DNA of 64,000 nucleotides from Treponema sp. (GTDB lineage Bacteria > Spirochaetota > Spirochaetia > Treponematales > Treponemataceae). The stretch is taken from NCBI GenBank assembly GCA_024402535.1, contig JAKSTN010000011.1, positions 1 to 64,000 of the forward strand. The letters run 5' to 3'. Below the pieces are notes generated by a model. That model was not told the DNA's origin, did no database searches, and was given only the letters and a program-made list of their open reading frames with translations. Shown here one piece after another: positions 1 to 9,592 of the stretch (its first letter is position 1; each line of letters begins with the position of its first letter). The position numbers and the translations under genes were made by a program.

Positions 1-394
1 CGTAAGTTGGAACGTATTCTGTGATTTTTGGATTATAAAGAATATCTTTTGCAATTGGGCGCAGACGGCATTCAATGTAACGAGGAGCAGATGCACTGTC
101 ACCTGTATACATGTTACCGAAGTTTCCCTGTTTGTCGATAAAGATTTCCTTGTTTGCGAGGTTTACAAGAGCTGTGTAAATAGAAGCATCACCGTGAGGA
201 TGGTAAGCCATTACCTTACCAACTACGTTTGCAACTTTTACCATGCGGCCGTCATCAGTTTTAAGCATTGTGTGAAGGATGCGGCGCTGTACAGGCTTAA
301 GCCCGTCAACAATATCAGGAATAGCACGGTCACGGATAACGTATGAAGCGTACTGAATAAAGTTCTGATCAAAGAGATTTTTTACATATGCCAT
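1..394 (-). CDS. DNA gyrase / topoisomerase IV subunit A family protein (N-terminal part; runs off the window)
   Basis: This is the first ~131 residues of a type IIA topoisomerase A subunit, which cuts and rejoins DNA together with a GyrB/ParE partner. Visible family signatures are IPDIVDGLKPVQRRIL near residues 25-40, YHPHGDASIY near 64-73, and the strand-cleaving tyrosine (Y106) in APRYIECRL. The start is the ATG at 392-394, with a G-rich ribosome-binding site (GGGTGG) just upstream. The N-terminus, YASYVIRDRAIPDIVDG, looks more like the ParC-type second A subunit of some bacteria than classical GyrA, but the C-terminal domain that would separate them lies outside the window. It is divergent from rel, with 87 bp between the two starts. 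Confidence 0.9.
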   Translation of the reverse strand, partial: MAYVKNLFDQNFIQYASYVIRDRAIPDIVDGLKPVQRRILHTMLKTDDGRMVKVANVVGKVMAYHPHGDASIYTALVNLANKEIFIDKQGNFGNMYTGDSASAPRYIECRLRPIAKDILYNPKITEYVPTY

Positions 395-481
395 GAATTT
401 TCCACCCTAATTTATAGTATACAAGAAATACTTTAAAAAAAACAGTGGAAAATACCGGGCAAAAATTGTTAAACTATAGGT

Positions 482-2245
482 ATGGAAAAGGCAGTATTTA
501 AAAGTGATGTTACAAAGCCTGATGAACTTCTGGCTGAGTTTCTGGAATCATTCGGATATTTTTCAGATTCTGATAAAAGTCGCATTTCGGATGCATGGAA
601 TTATTATGTAGAACTCTGCGGGAAAAATCCCGAAAACTATGTTCATGTTCTCCGTGTTGCTTTTATTCTTGCCGGTAACAAGCTTGATGCCGACACAATT
701 ATTGCCGCTATTCTCCATAATTCACTTTCAGACCAGGTTACTGTCGAAGAACTTAAGAACAGGTTCGGCGAAGTTCCTGCAAAACTTGTAGAAGGTGCTG
801 CAAAAATTGCTTTCTTCTCAAAGGCTTCGAATACAAGTTTCCAGGCTGATGCAATCCGTAAGATGATGTTTGCTCTGTCTGATGATGTACGCATTATTCT
901 TTTGAAACTTGCAGACCGTCTGGACAAAATGCGGAACTTGAAAAAATATGCCGACGAAAATCAGAGAGCCGTTGCTCAGGAAGTTATTGAAATCTGGGCA
1001 CCTTTAGCAGATCGTCTTGGTATGCAGGCAGAAAAAAATGAGCTTGAAGATTTGAGCCTTAAATATACGAATCCTGATGTTTTCCAGCAGATAAAGGCTA
1101 TTGTTGCACAGAAGCAGGATGAACGTGCGGCTTACCTGAATTCTGCTGTAGAAAAAATTACGAGTCAGGCTGCAAAATTAAATATTCACGTTACAATTTC
1201 AAGCCGCGCAAAACACTTCTATTCGATTTATCAGAAAATGCGTAAGCGCAATGTTGAAGCCGGAGAATTGTATGACCTTCTGGCTCTCCGCATAATCTGT
1301 AACACCACAACTGAATGTTATACGCTTATAGGCATTGTTCACGAGATGTGGACGCCAATGGACGGTCGTTTCAAAGATTATATTGCCATGCCAAAGGCAA
1401 ACGGATATCAATCTCTTCACACAACTGTTATGTGCCAGGGCAGACCCCTTGAAATTCAGGTGCGTACAAAAGAAATGCACAATATGGCTGAGCACGGTGT
1501 TGCCAGTCACTGGCTTTATAAAAAAGGAACCAACAAAGACAATGTAACAGAAAGCCAGCTTGGCATTTTCAATCAGCTCCAGGAATTGAAGAAAAATAAT
1601 TTTGCTGATGAAGGCTTTTTCAATGAACTGAAGAACGATCTTTTAAAAGATGAGATTTATGTTTTTACTCCAAAAGGTGATGTAATCCGCTTACCTCAGG
1701 GAGCAAACGCCATAGACTTTGCATACGCCATCCATTCGGGAGTTGGCGAAAAGATTGTTGGTGCCAAGGCTAACGGTAAAATCATCAGCCTTGATGAACC
1801 TTTGCAGAATACCCAGATTATCGAAGTATTCACAAATCCTCAGGCTCATCCTACAGAAAGTCAGTATAAAATTGCAAAAACTTCAAAGGCAAGACAGAAA
1901 ATCCATTCATGGCTTACTCAGAATCATGTTGATTTTCTTGATGAGCGTAAGGAAGAAAAACCTGTAGAAGAAAACAAACGGATTCACCATAGACCAAAAG
2001 CAAAGAAAAAGGAAGGTGAAGAAGAAAATCTTCCTAAAGTTGAAAAAATAAAAATAGGGGATACTTCAAACTTTATCTTCACTTTTGCAAAGTGCTGTAG
2101 TCCGAAATATCCCCAGCCTATTGTGGCATATCTGTCACGCATGAAAGGAATGGTAATTCATAGTGCTGATTGTTACGTTTACCAGAGAATCCGTAACAAG
2201 GACGAGCGCAGCCTTGCAGTAGACTGGGCTCCACCTAAAAATTAG
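482..2245 (+). CDS. rel: RelA/SpoT family (p)ppGpp synthetase with degenerate hydrolase site
   Basis: A stringent-response alarmone enzyme of 587 residues. Domain order is HD-type hydrolase (~45-170), synthetase (~230-345), TGS (~395-455) and a short C-terminal region with a CCSPKYPQP zinc-finger-like motif near residue 540. There is no ACT domain, so it is shorter than the usual ~700+. The synthetase looks intact: YDLLALRII, RFKDYIAMPKANGYQSLH and EIQVRT are all present. In the hydrolase site, compared with Rel of Streptococcus, the HD aspartate is Asn80, the following Glu is Ser83, and the late Asn of ADRLHNMR is Lys149. I infer synthetase activity with weak or absent ppGpp hydrolysis. It converges with the next gene, overlapping by 4 bp. 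Confidence 0.9.
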   Translation: MEKAVFKSDVTKPDELLAEFLESFGYFSDSDKSRISDAWNYYVELCGKNPENYVHVLRVAFILAGNKLDADTIIAAILHNSLSDQVTVEELKNRFGEVPAKLVEGAAKIAFFSKASNTSFQADAIRKMMFALSDDVRIILLKLADRLDKMRNLKKYADENQRAVAQEVIEIWAPLADRLGMQAEKNELEDLSLKYTNPDVFQQIKAIVAQKQDERAAYLNSAVEKITSQAAKLNIHVTISSRAKHFYSIYQKMRKRNVEAGELYDLLALRIICNTTTECYTLIGIVHEMWTPMDGRFKDYIAMPKANGYQSLHTTVMCQGRPLEIQVRTKEMHNMAEHGVASHWLYKKGTNKDNVTESQLGIFNQLQELKKNNFADEGFFNELKNDLLKDEIYVFTPKGDVIRLPQGANAIDFAYAIHSGVGEKIVGAKANGKIISLDEPLQNTQIIEVFTNPQAHPTESQYKIAKTSKARQKIHSWLTQNHVDFLDERKEEKPVEENKRIHHRPKAKKKEGEEENLPKVEKIKIGDTSNFIFTFAKCCSPKYPQPIVAYLSRMKGMVIHSADCYVYQRIRNKDERSLAVDWAPPKN

Positions 2246-4209
2246 TTTGCCTTCTTCATGTATGCTGCTTTTACAGCTTCGGCAAAAAGTTTATTCTGGT
2301 CGTTTCTTTCAGGAACGCTGAACATTGGTTTTCCGTCGTCTGTAGAAACGCGGTAAATATGCATTGGGTCTGTGTCGTAAGCCGGGCTGTCTGGATTGTT
2401 GATCCACCAGTCAAGGACTGCGACAAAGCACAGTGTGTATTTCAGCAGGTTCGCATTTGTAGCATTTGTACTTGGGCTGTGATTCTGACCGCCAAGGAGA
2501 ACATCCAGTCGTTTTGAAACTTCATTCTGAATGTCGAAGCGATAATGTTCCCATGGGTTTGAAAGAAGTTTTACCTCGCTCTTTGTCTTAACCATTTTGT
2601 CACATTCATTTACAACCAGAGTTAAATACTTTCGTGTAAAATCAGATCTAGTGAAAAGAGGTTTATATTTACTTTCATCACTTGGGTGTTCAAGAAGAAG
2701 CTGTTCAAACTTGAAGGATGGCATAAAGTGATAAGTTGTCTGCCACAGAAGGGAAGTAAAGAGTTTCTTTCCGTACTGGGAAACAGGGAAATCTGCCTGA
2801 GAATAAGTTGAGTTTACAAGGCTGATAAGCGGTTCACAGTAAAGACGGCCAAAGACATCTTCGCGGTAAGCTGACCATTCATCAAGAACATCATGAATAG
2901 TTTCTGATCCCTGTTTTGTGTTGTCAGGGATAACAAAGTGCACGTTTCGGAGTCCCTGGAAACAGTCTTCAATAATTCTTACAAGAACAATAGTCACCAT
3001 TATCGGATTTTCTGGTGAAAGCATATTGAATCCTTCCGGGAATTTGTATAACGGCTGGAAGTATGGGAACATGTCAGGATGACTTTCCAGATTTGAGAAC
3101 CCTGCCTGTGGGAAAAACTGTTCCAGAAGTTTAAGTCCTGTATTTACAGTTGCATCTTTTAATCCTTTTGTTGGAGGAGGAGGAGCTTTCTTTTCTTCCT
3201 TGATTGGTTCAACTTTTGGTTTTTCCGGAAGAAGAAGATCGAATTTATGAAGCCCTTCAAATTTAAGAATTTCTGCAATCTGGGCACGGAAGAAGTCGTC
3301 TCTTGTGTAGAACGCTTCAGAACACATTCTCAAAAGGAGAGGGTAACACTTCTTGATGATTTCATTGTCGATGTAGAGCCACTGAGTAATTGCCTGTTTT
3401 GCCATATCTGAAAGCTTCTGCTTTGGAGCTTCAGGATAAGCACATTCATCATTATAAATTTCTTTCAGCAGTTTTGGGATTTTAGTGTCTCCGTAGTAAT
3501 AAACTGTGATAAGTGGTTTATAAAGAGTACGAATAAAAGGAATTAAGTCCTGAACAATAAGAGGTTCAGTTATTTCTTCAAGGGCTGCATATTCGTTCTT
3601 AATTGGAGCAATCTGCCAGGCTGCGACCATACGTAAAAATTTGAATTTTGGGTCTGGATCATTAACAATCTTTGCTTTATAAGTTGCCGGTGAAATCTGA
3701 ATCAAAGTCTTGATGATTGTTATGAAAGTTTCCATAGATGTAATATGGTTTTTCAGATTTGATTCAAAGAAAGCCGGAATAATTCTTTCAGAACCGTTTT
3801 TCTGGAGATTCAGGAAAAAGTTGAAAATTCCATAGTTTGGTTTAATCTGATATTCATAGCTCATCATGGTTTTATTGATGAGACTTGCAGTTTTTTTAGA
3901 GATTGCAGGAAGAGTTTCCTGGTTACGGCGTCTTCCCCCTGTAGGAACTCCTGAACCGGTACTTGAAGATTTATTCACTGTAGAGCCTCCTGCGCTTGAT
4001 GTTGAATTTCTTATGATTCGGCCTGTTCCCTGTTTTGAAGGTCGTGATGCTGAAGAGTTAGGAGAAGATTTTTCATAAAGAACCTGACCTCCAAGCTTCT
4101 GAGACATTTCTCTTGCTTCGGAATCACTAAGTTCACCGATATTTTTTCTGGTTTTTTCCAGAGTTCCCGGTTCCCAGTCTGCAGTCATAGATTTAAAATC
4201 ATCAGACAT
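2242..4209 (-). CDS. Uncharacterised 655-residue protein, probably treponeme-restricted
   Basis: I do not recognise a family. The start ATG has an AGGTGAGAG ribosome-binding site upstream. The N-terminal ~45 residues are charged, residues ~48-105 are a Ser/Thr/Gly-rich low-complexity linker, and the remainder looks mostly alpha-helical, split near residue 345 by a Lys/Pro-rich stretch (EEKKAPPPPTKG). There is no signal peptide or membrane segment, so it is probably cytoplasmic. It lies 12 bp downstream of the DUF2804-like gene on the same strand, so the two are probably co-transcribed. Its 3' end overlaps rel by 4 bp in convergent orientation. Confidence 0.75.
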   Translation of the reverse strand: MSDDFKSMTADWEPGTLEKTRKNIGELSDSEAREMSQKLGGQVLYEKSSPNSSASRPSKQGTGRIIRNSTSSAGGSTVNKSSSTGSGVPTGGRRRNQETLPAISKKTASLINKTMMSYEYQIKPNYGIFNFFLNLQKNGSERIIPAFFESNLKNHITSMETFITIIKTLIQISPATYKAKIVNDPDPKFKFLRMVAAWQIAPIKNEYAALEEITEPLIVQDLIPFIRTLYKPLITVYYYGDTKIPKLLKEIYNDECAYPEAPKQKLSDMAKQAITQWLYIDNEIIKKCYPLLLRMCSEAFYTRDDFFRAQIAEILKFEGLHKFDLLLPEKPKVEPIKEEKKAPPPPTKGLKDATVNTGLKLLEQFFPQAGFSNLESHPDMFPYFQPLYKFPEGFNMLSPENPIMVTIVLVRIIEDCFQGLRNVHFVIPDNTKQGSETIHDVLDEWSAYREDVFGRLYCEPLISLVNSTYSQADFPVSQYGKKLFTSLLWQTTYHFMPSFKFEQLLLEHPSDESKYKPLFTRSDFTRKYLTLVVNECDKMVKTKSEVKLLSNPWEHYRFDIQNEVSKRLDVLLGGQNHSPSTNATNANLLKYTLCFVAVLDWWINNPDSPAYDTDPMHIYRVSTDDGKPMFSVPERNDQNKLFAEAVKAAYMKKAN

Positions 4210-4221
4210 CTCTCACCTCAC

Positions 4222-5286
4222 TTATACCCGTACTCTATTTCTGTTTATAAAGCCAGGGAAGTTTTTCAGCACAATTTTTTCGCCGTCTTTTGAAAGAAGA
4301 ATGCCTTCAAATGTGCCGTATATGTTTGTTGCGTGACTACGCATTAAAATTACATTTACTGTTCTTGTAGAAACTGATACAGGAGTAAATGTCAGGTCAA
4401 TCATTCCTTCTGTGTCCTGAATAATCCAGTTTTGACTTACACCGAAAGGATGTGTAATAACGACTGGTGGAAGAGCTGTAGAGTTTCCGTCAATAATAAG
4501 GGCATTGTTGTTGTATTTATCGTCATCGGCTGCGCCAATATTTCCCACCGAAATTGAAAAGAGAATGTCTTTTCCCCGAACCTGGCCAAGCCCTGTACAG
4601 ATAATTGTATTTGTATGGAATTTGAAGTAGGAACGGTTCATACAAAGAAGGGCAATGCCTTCTTCAACTTTGTGTTCCTGAACATAATCTTTATTAAAAG
4701 TGTGAAGTGTTCCACGGATTTTCATTGATGATAACCAGCAGGCGGCTACCCGTGATGAAGTAGGGGCAGGATTAACAAACAGCATGTCTGTGTGAAGAGA
4801 GTCGTTTCTCATGGAAATCATTTTCCCTTTTGCCGAAGGCCGCACATCATCTCCTTTAAGGCGGAATTCACATTTGAAAAAATCGTGAGAATCTTCCCAG
4901 AAAAGCCTGATTTTACGTTTTCTCTGGTAACAGGCACAAAGTCCCTGTGTTGTTTTTATAGGAACAAATCGGCGTCGTGCCGGCATAATAGAATGATATG
5001 AGTTACGTTTGCCTGTTTCCTTGTTCCAGAACGTTACTTCAGAAAGTCCGAAAATCTTGAAATCAATGAACTCTGTATATCCGATGTAATCTCCCAGATT
5101 GAAACCGAAAGAAACACGGCTTTTTATTCTGAAATTTGATATGAAGGCTGGTACAGGAATTCCCGCATAAGGGGCGTGCATACCTTTTATGTCAATTCGA
5201 GAAGAAACGGGTGAAAATGTCCCAAAGTGAGCTTTTCCGTGTTCAACAATATTCTTCGGAGGCTCACTAAACAGCCTTTTATACAT
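4222..5286 (-). CDS. DUF2804-like conserved protein
   Basis: A 354-residue protein without signal peptide or membrane segments. The pattern is strand-rich, with aromatic motifs such as VSFGFNLGDYIGYTEFIDF near residue 60 and a central YFKFHTN-type segment. This resembles the uncharacterised DUF2804 family, a lipocalin-like beta fold found in many bacteria; I make that assignment from memory of the pattern, so it is tentative. No enzymatic residues can be proposed. It is the promoter-proximal gene of a two-gene unit with the 655-residue protein (12 bp gap) and diverges from the beta-CASP hydrolase gene. Confidence 0.6.
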   Translation of the reverse strand: MYKRLFSEPPKNIVEHGKAHFGTFSPVSSRIDIKGMHAPYAGIPVPAFISNFRIKSRVSFGFNLGDYIGYTEFIDFKIFGLSEVTFWNKETGKRNSYHSIMPARRRFVPIKTTQGLCACYQRKRKIRLFWEDSHDFFKCEFRLKGDDVRPSAKGKMISMRNDSLHTDMLFVNPAPTSSRVAACWLSSMKIRGTLHTFNKDYVQEHKVEEGIALLCMNRSYFKFHTNTIICTGLGQVRGKDILFSISVGNIGAADDDKYNNNALIIDGNSTALPPVVITHPFGVSQNWIIQDTEGMIDLTFTPVSVSTRTVNVILMRSHATNIYGTFEGILLSKDGEKIVLKNFPGFINRNRVRV

Positions 5287-5336
5287 CTTTACTATTATAT
5301 ATCAAATAAATCAATTCTGTAAACTTTCATTTTCTT

Positions 5337-5365
5337 TTGTAAAATAGAGATTTTGGAGTTATAAT
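5337..5365 (+). promoter_or_regulatory. Sigma-70-type promoter for the beta-CASP hydrolase gene
   Basis: TTGTAA at 5337-5342 and TATAAT at 5360-5365 are separated by exactly 17 bp. A strong Shine-Dalgarno (GAGGAGG) lies at 5389-5395, just before the ATG at 5400. Confidence 0.6.
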
Positions 5366-5399
5366 ATGTGAAACGAGTGTTTTCCACGAGGAGGCTACT

Positions 5400-6809
5400 A
5401 TGTCTATAAAAGTTTTTTCACTGGGTGCAGCACAGGAAGTTACAGGATCAAAGCATGTAATTGATGTGAATGGCAGAAGAATTATGATTGACTGCGGTGC
5501 TTTTCAGGGTAAACGAAAAGAGTCTGACCGAAAGAACCGCGATTTTGATTTTGACATGAATTCTCTTGATGGAGTAATTCTGACTCACGGCCATTTTGAC
5601 CATTGCGGCCTTCTTCCAGTTCTTACAAAAAAAGGCTACGAGGGGAATATTTATGCAACTCCTGCAACCCGAGACATTGCAAACCTTGTTATGATGGACA
5701 GTGCCCGTATTCAGGCCCGGGATGCAGAATTCCTTGCAAAGCAGGCTGCAAAGAAAAAGGAAAAATTTCACTGGAAGCCACTTTTTGATGAAGTAGACTG
5801 TGTAAAGACTGCAAATCAGATTATTTCTGTTTCATATAACCGAAAAATGATGCTTTCCCGAAATGCAGAATTCCAGTTTTTTGATGCCGGTCATATTCTT
5901 GGATCTGCTTTTGTTTCTCTGGATGTTTACGATGGAGACCGCAAGGTAAATATTCTTTATACAGGTGACATCGGTCGTAAGCAGAAACCTATTATCAGAA
6001 ATCCGGCTACAGATGTTCCATCTCCTGATTATATTTTCCTCGAATCTACTTATGGTGACAGAAAACATGAAGACAGCGATTCTGCTATGAAAGAACTTGT
6101 AAGAATTGTGCGTGACACTTGTGCCAAGAAAGGAAAAATTATTATTCCGTCTTTTGCAATTGAACGAGCTCAGGAACTGGTTTTCTATTTACACCTTCTT
6201 ACAGATCAGAAAAAAATTCCTGTGGTTCCGATTTACGTGGATTCGCCAATGGCCTCAAATGCAACATCGGTTTTCCGTGTACACCCTGAATGTTATGACG
6301 CTTCTGTAAATGAAGCATTTTTGAAACATCACAAAAATCCTTTTGGTTTCAGTTCTCTTTCATATACCACAAGTGTTGAAGAATCAAAGCGCCTGAACAA
6401 AATGGAAGGCCCTATGATTATTATTTCGGCTGACGGAATGTGCGAAGCAGGGCGGGTACTTTATCATCTGGCAAATGAAATCAGTAATCCAAAAAATACA
6501 ATTCTTGTTGTTGGATACATGGCTGAAAATACTTTGGGACGAAAAATCCGTGACGGCCAGAAAGAAGTAATGATTCTTGGTGACAAGTATGAAGTAAAAG
6601 CAAATGTTGAACAGATCAACGCCTTTAGCGCCCATGCTGACTATACAGAAATGCTGGACTGGCTTAAGGCAATTGATACTTCAAATCTGAAAAAGATTTT
6701 CCTTGTTCACGGCGAAAAGGAAACCGTTGCTTTCTTCCAGAAGTTCCTGAACGAAAACGGCTTCCCTAATGTTGAAGTGGTTGAAGCTGAAAAAGAATAT
6801 GAAATTTAA
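5400..6809 (+). CDS. MBL-fold beta-CASP metallo-hydrolase (RNA-processing type)
   Basis: A 469-residue metallo-beta-lactamase-fold protein of the beta-CASP branch, whose members are mostly zinc-dependent ribonucleases. The metal motif THGHFDH gives H63, H65, D67 and H68; DAGHILGSAF (~His164) and YTGDIGR (~190) supply further ligands. SFAIERAQEL (~252-260), a SADGMCEAGR stretch and the C-terminal FSAHADYTEML (His ~413) match the beta-CASP and RMMBL regions. Length fits the family. It ends in a 4-bp convergent overlap with the 590-residue gene. The natural substrate cannot be told from sequence. Confidence 0.9.
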   Translation: MSIKVFSLGAAQEVTGSKHVIDVNGRRIMIDCGAFQGKRKESDRKNRDFDFDMNSLDGVILTHGHFDHCGLLPVLTKKGYEGNIYATPATRDIANLVMMDSARIQARDAEFLAKQAAKKKEKFHWKPLFDEVDCVKTANQIISVSYNRKMMLSRNAEFQFFDAGHILGSAFVSLDVYDGDRKVNILYTGDIGRKQKPIIRNPATDVPSPDYIFLESTYGDRKHEDSDSAMKELVRIVRDTCAKKGKIIIPSFAIERAQELVFYLHLLTDQKKIPVVPIYVDSPMASNATSVFRVHPECYDASVNEAFLKHHKNPFGFSSLSYTTSVEESKRLNKMEGPMIIISADGMCEAGRVLYHLANEISNPKNTILVVGYMAENTLGRKIRDGQKEVMILGDKYEVKANVEQINAFSAHADYTEMLDWLKAIDTSNLKKIFLVHGEKETVAFFQKFLNENGFPNVEVVEAEKEYEI

Positions 6810-8578
6810 TTCTTTGAAGAAAGTCCCATGTTGCGGTTGAATTCTTCAGCCGCAGCTTTCTGGCGGGCAAGTTCCAGCTCAAAGGCTTTCTGGTCTGGAA
6901 GCCATGGATATGTGTTTCGCAGAACGCGGACTGCAGCCTGTGAATCATTATCACAAAGTTCAAGAACGCTGAAGTAATCTTTGAAGAATGCCATTGAGTT
7001 TACTTTTACAGGAGTTACAGACTGAGAAATGTCTGTGATAATCCAGCGGTCTTTCATAAATGTAAGTGTAATGATTTCAGTCTGTTCTTCTACAAAAAGT
7101 TCTTCTGCTTCTGTGTGGATTATATAGTAATGCGCACGCTGAACAGAATTCATTTTGTTGTAAACTGAAACGCCTTTGTCCTCTGTAATGGCAGGAATCT
7201 TTTCCTTTTTTACAGGAATTTTCACATCCATATTTTTTACGGTGTCATTGAGTGTCAGATTTGTAACGCCGTAAAGTCCGCCTTCGTTTATCTGTGTGTC
7301 TTTTTTGAGTGAAAGGAAAAAGGCTGCAGGATTCTGAATACCGCGGTCACGGGAGTAAGCCTGACGGTTTTTTCCTATTACATACATCTGGCTTACAATA
7401 TTTGCTACTGCGTTCGGGGCTCTTCCTTTCCCGGCGTCTGAAACATAAACAGTATCCAGAGCGTTTATCTGCTGGTACCAGGACTCAACAACCTGTTCAG
7501 CAGTAAGACCTTTTGTTGTTTTATCAAGACCGTTTGTTTTAATTGTGTTTGCAATAAGGATTGCAAGAACGATTGTGATAATTGAAGCTGTAACGATAAC
7601 TCCTGTGTTTCTGCGGATTTTTCTTTTTGCGGCAACACGTGCGCTTTTCTTAGCCATATATTCAGATGCTTTTTTTGAAAATTCTTCGTCTGAAACAGAA
7701 TTGATTTTTCCTTTACATGCTTCAAGAAGATCTGTAGGGTATGCAGAAACAGCTTTTATATATTCTGCCTGAAGGCGGGCAGCTCTCTGGGCATCAGATT
7801 CGTTTCTTGGTCTGTCATCATTGAGTTTTGCAGCAAGAGTTTTCTTTTCCTTTTTACCTGGAATATTAACTTTTGCAGAATTCAGTTCAAGCTCTGAGTT
7901 GATTTTCTGTGCGAGTTTTTCATCAATACCAGGAATGCAGAGTTCAAGTGGCAGATATTTTTTATCCAAAATATCAGCATTGCGTTCTATTGTATTGGTT
8001 GCAGGGAAAGGGAGTCTTCCTGTAAGAATTTTGTATGCAAGATTTGAACGTGCAAAACGCAGAGCCTGATTTCCGTAAAGTGTTGGATTCATCCATGAAT
8101 TTATCTGGCGGGCTTTTTCTTCTTCGGAAAGACCTGCAGTAGCATTTGTAAATAAAGTTCCTGGAAGAATAAGGGTTGAATATTTTTCTGGACTTTCCAT
8201 ATTCAAAAGGATGCCGCCGGCCCCGGTGTAGCAGAGCTCCGACTTTGTTAAGGCGGCATCTGTCAGAATGCGGATAACTGCAAGACCTGCTTCAAAGGCT
8301 TGGTCGCCTTCCAGGAGGTCCAGAAGGCTAGAAGGTGTTTTTTCGAAAGGACATTCCCCAAGGAAGAAAACACGGCGTCCGGAGTCTGTGTCAAAACTCT
8401 GGACGTCCTGGAAAGTCCAGTAAGAGTAATCGAATGAATATTCATCTCCAGATTTTTCCACATTTACCAGAACCCCTTTTTCGGTAATGATGGATGAAAA
8501 ACTCATTTTTCCGAAGTTTTCTTCCAGAATACCAGAGTCCAGTTTCAGAGTGTTTTTATCAAAAGATATAATATTCAT
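6806..8578 (-). CDS. Single-TM protein of unknown function downstream of hflKC
   Basis: 590 residues: a cytoplasmic N-terminal half, a basic stretch followed by one membrane helix (~324-346; GVIVTASIITIVLAILIA) and a C-terminal extracytoplasmic domain. Within the N-terminal half, residues ~175-200 read FARSNLAYKILTGRLPFP, reminiscent of helix F and the following loop of Ser/Thr kinases (SLGVxLYELLTGRLPF). No glycine loop, VAIK lysine, HRD or DFG motif is visible, so at most it is a pseudokinase-like fold. It starts 25 bp after hflC on the same strand and is probably in one transcription unit with hflK-hflC, suggesting a role near that membrane complex. Confidence 0.75.
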   Translation of the reverse strand: MNIISFDKNTLKLDSGILEENFGKMSFSSIITEKGVLVNVEKSGDEYSFDYSYWTFQDVQSFDTDSGRRVFFLGECPFEKTPSSLLDLLEGDQAFEAGLAVIRILTDAALTKSELCYTGAGGILLNMESPEKYSTLILPGTLFTNATAGLSEEEKARQINSWMNPTLYGNQALRFARSNLAYKILTGRLPFPATNTIERNADILDKKYLPLELCIPGIDEKLAQKINSELELNSAKVNIPGKKEKKTLAAKLNDDRPRNESDAQRAARLQAEYIKAVSAYPTDLLEACKGKINSVSDEEFSKKASEYMAKKSARVAAKRKIRRNTGVIVTASIITIVLAILIANTIKTNGLDKTTKGLTAEQVVESWYQQINALDTVYVSDAGKGRAPNAVANIVSQMYVIGKNRQAYSRDRGIQNPAAFFLSLKKDTQINEGGLYGVTNLTLNDTVKNMDVKIPVKKEKIPAITEDKGVSVYNKMNSVQRAHYYIIHTEAEELFVEEQTEIITLTFMKDRWIITDISQSVTPVKVNSMAFFKDYFSVLELCDNDSQAAVRVLRNTYPWLPDQKAFELELARQKAAAEEFNRNMGLSSKN

Positions 8579-8602
8579 TTCAGATTCCTTTATTCAGTTT
8601 AA

Positions 8603-9592
8603 TTATCTTTTTCCGTCAGGAGAGTACAGGTAATCAAAATAATCCATGCCTGTAGAGTATGTGGCGCTGTTTGCTTTCATTGTCTTTTTATATGATTCCA
8701 TGCTCTTCCAGAATGTGTAGAATTCAGGATCTTTGTTGTAGGAGTCAGCATAGATGCGGGCAGCTTCAGCGTCAGCATTACCTTTAATCTCTTCTGACTT
8801 TTTATAAGCTTCAGAAGAAATTGTCTGTTTTTTGTTTTCAAGTTTACCAAGCCATTCAGCTTTTTTACCTTCACCGTTTGAGCGGTAAGCCTGTGCAATC
8901 TGGTTTCTTTCCTTAATCATTTTTGAGTAAACAGAATCTGTAAGTTCATCTGAGTATTTTACCTGGCGAGGCAGAATGTCGATGATCTTGATTCCGTATT
9001 CAGGAACAAGACGGTTTGCTGCTTCTGTCATCTGGCGTGAAAGTTCACGGCGTCCTTTTGTAACAACTTCGTTTACTGTATTTACGTTTACAAGTTCAGC
9101 AATTTCTCTTGTGTCTTCATCAGTTGCTGAGTCTGTTTCATTTTTTTCGTCATTAATGATGTTTGAACTGCGGACAATTTCACTCAGTCTGTTCTGAGTA
9201 ATAACTGTACGTGTTGAAGAATCAACAATGTCTGAAAGCTTGTTGTAAGCGTTGTTCAGTGTTGTAAAGTTCTGATAGAACAGGGCAGGGTTTTCAATAA
9301 CCCAGCGGGATGTTGTATCTACGATAATGTACTGGTTTTCTTTTGTAGGAATACGCTGTGGGTCTCCGTCCAGAGAAAGAACCAGTTTTGGATAAGTTGT
9401 AACCTGATCCACAAAAGGTGCTTTAAGGTAAAGACCGGCTTCTGTGTGTGTGTTTACAATGCTTCCGAAGCGGGTAACAACAACCTGTTCACCTTCGTTT
9501 ACAATGTAGAGAGGTCCCAGGAAAAGGAAAATCACCAGAAGAACTACGATTGTAACTATTGTGGAAATGAATTTTCTCATTGCTTTAGCCAT
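8603..9592 (-). CDS. hflC: HflC, SPFH/band-7 membrane protein
   Basis: A 329-residue SPFH-domain protein. One N-terminal membrane helix (~10-30; VTIVVLLVIFLFLGPLYIV) is followed by VNEGEQVVVTRFGSIV, the typical band-7 entry, and a long helical region rich in Ala, Glu and Lys. In bacteria HflC forms with HflK a large cage around the FtsH protease and modulates it. Its ATG overlaps the hflK stop in a TAATG junction, indicating translational coupling. An acidic insertion near residues 140-160 (ETDSATDEDTRE) is unusual but does not break the domain. Confidence 0.93.
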   Translation of the reverse strand: MAKAMRKFISTIVTIVVLLVIFLFLGPLYIVNEGEQVVVTRFGSIVNTHTEAGLYLKAPFVDQVTTYPKLVLSLDGDPQRIPTKENQYIIVDTTSRWVIENPALFYQNFTTLNNAYNKLSDIVDSSTRTVITQNRLSEIVRSSNIINDEKNETDSATDEDTREIAELVNVNTVNEVVTKGRRELSRQMTEAANRLVPEYGIKIIDILPRQVKYSDELTDSVYSKMIKERNQIAQAYRSNGEGKKAEWLGKLENKKQTISSEAYKKSEEIKGNADAEAARIYADSYNKDPEFYTFWKSMESYKKTMKANSATYSTGMDYFDYLYSPDGKR

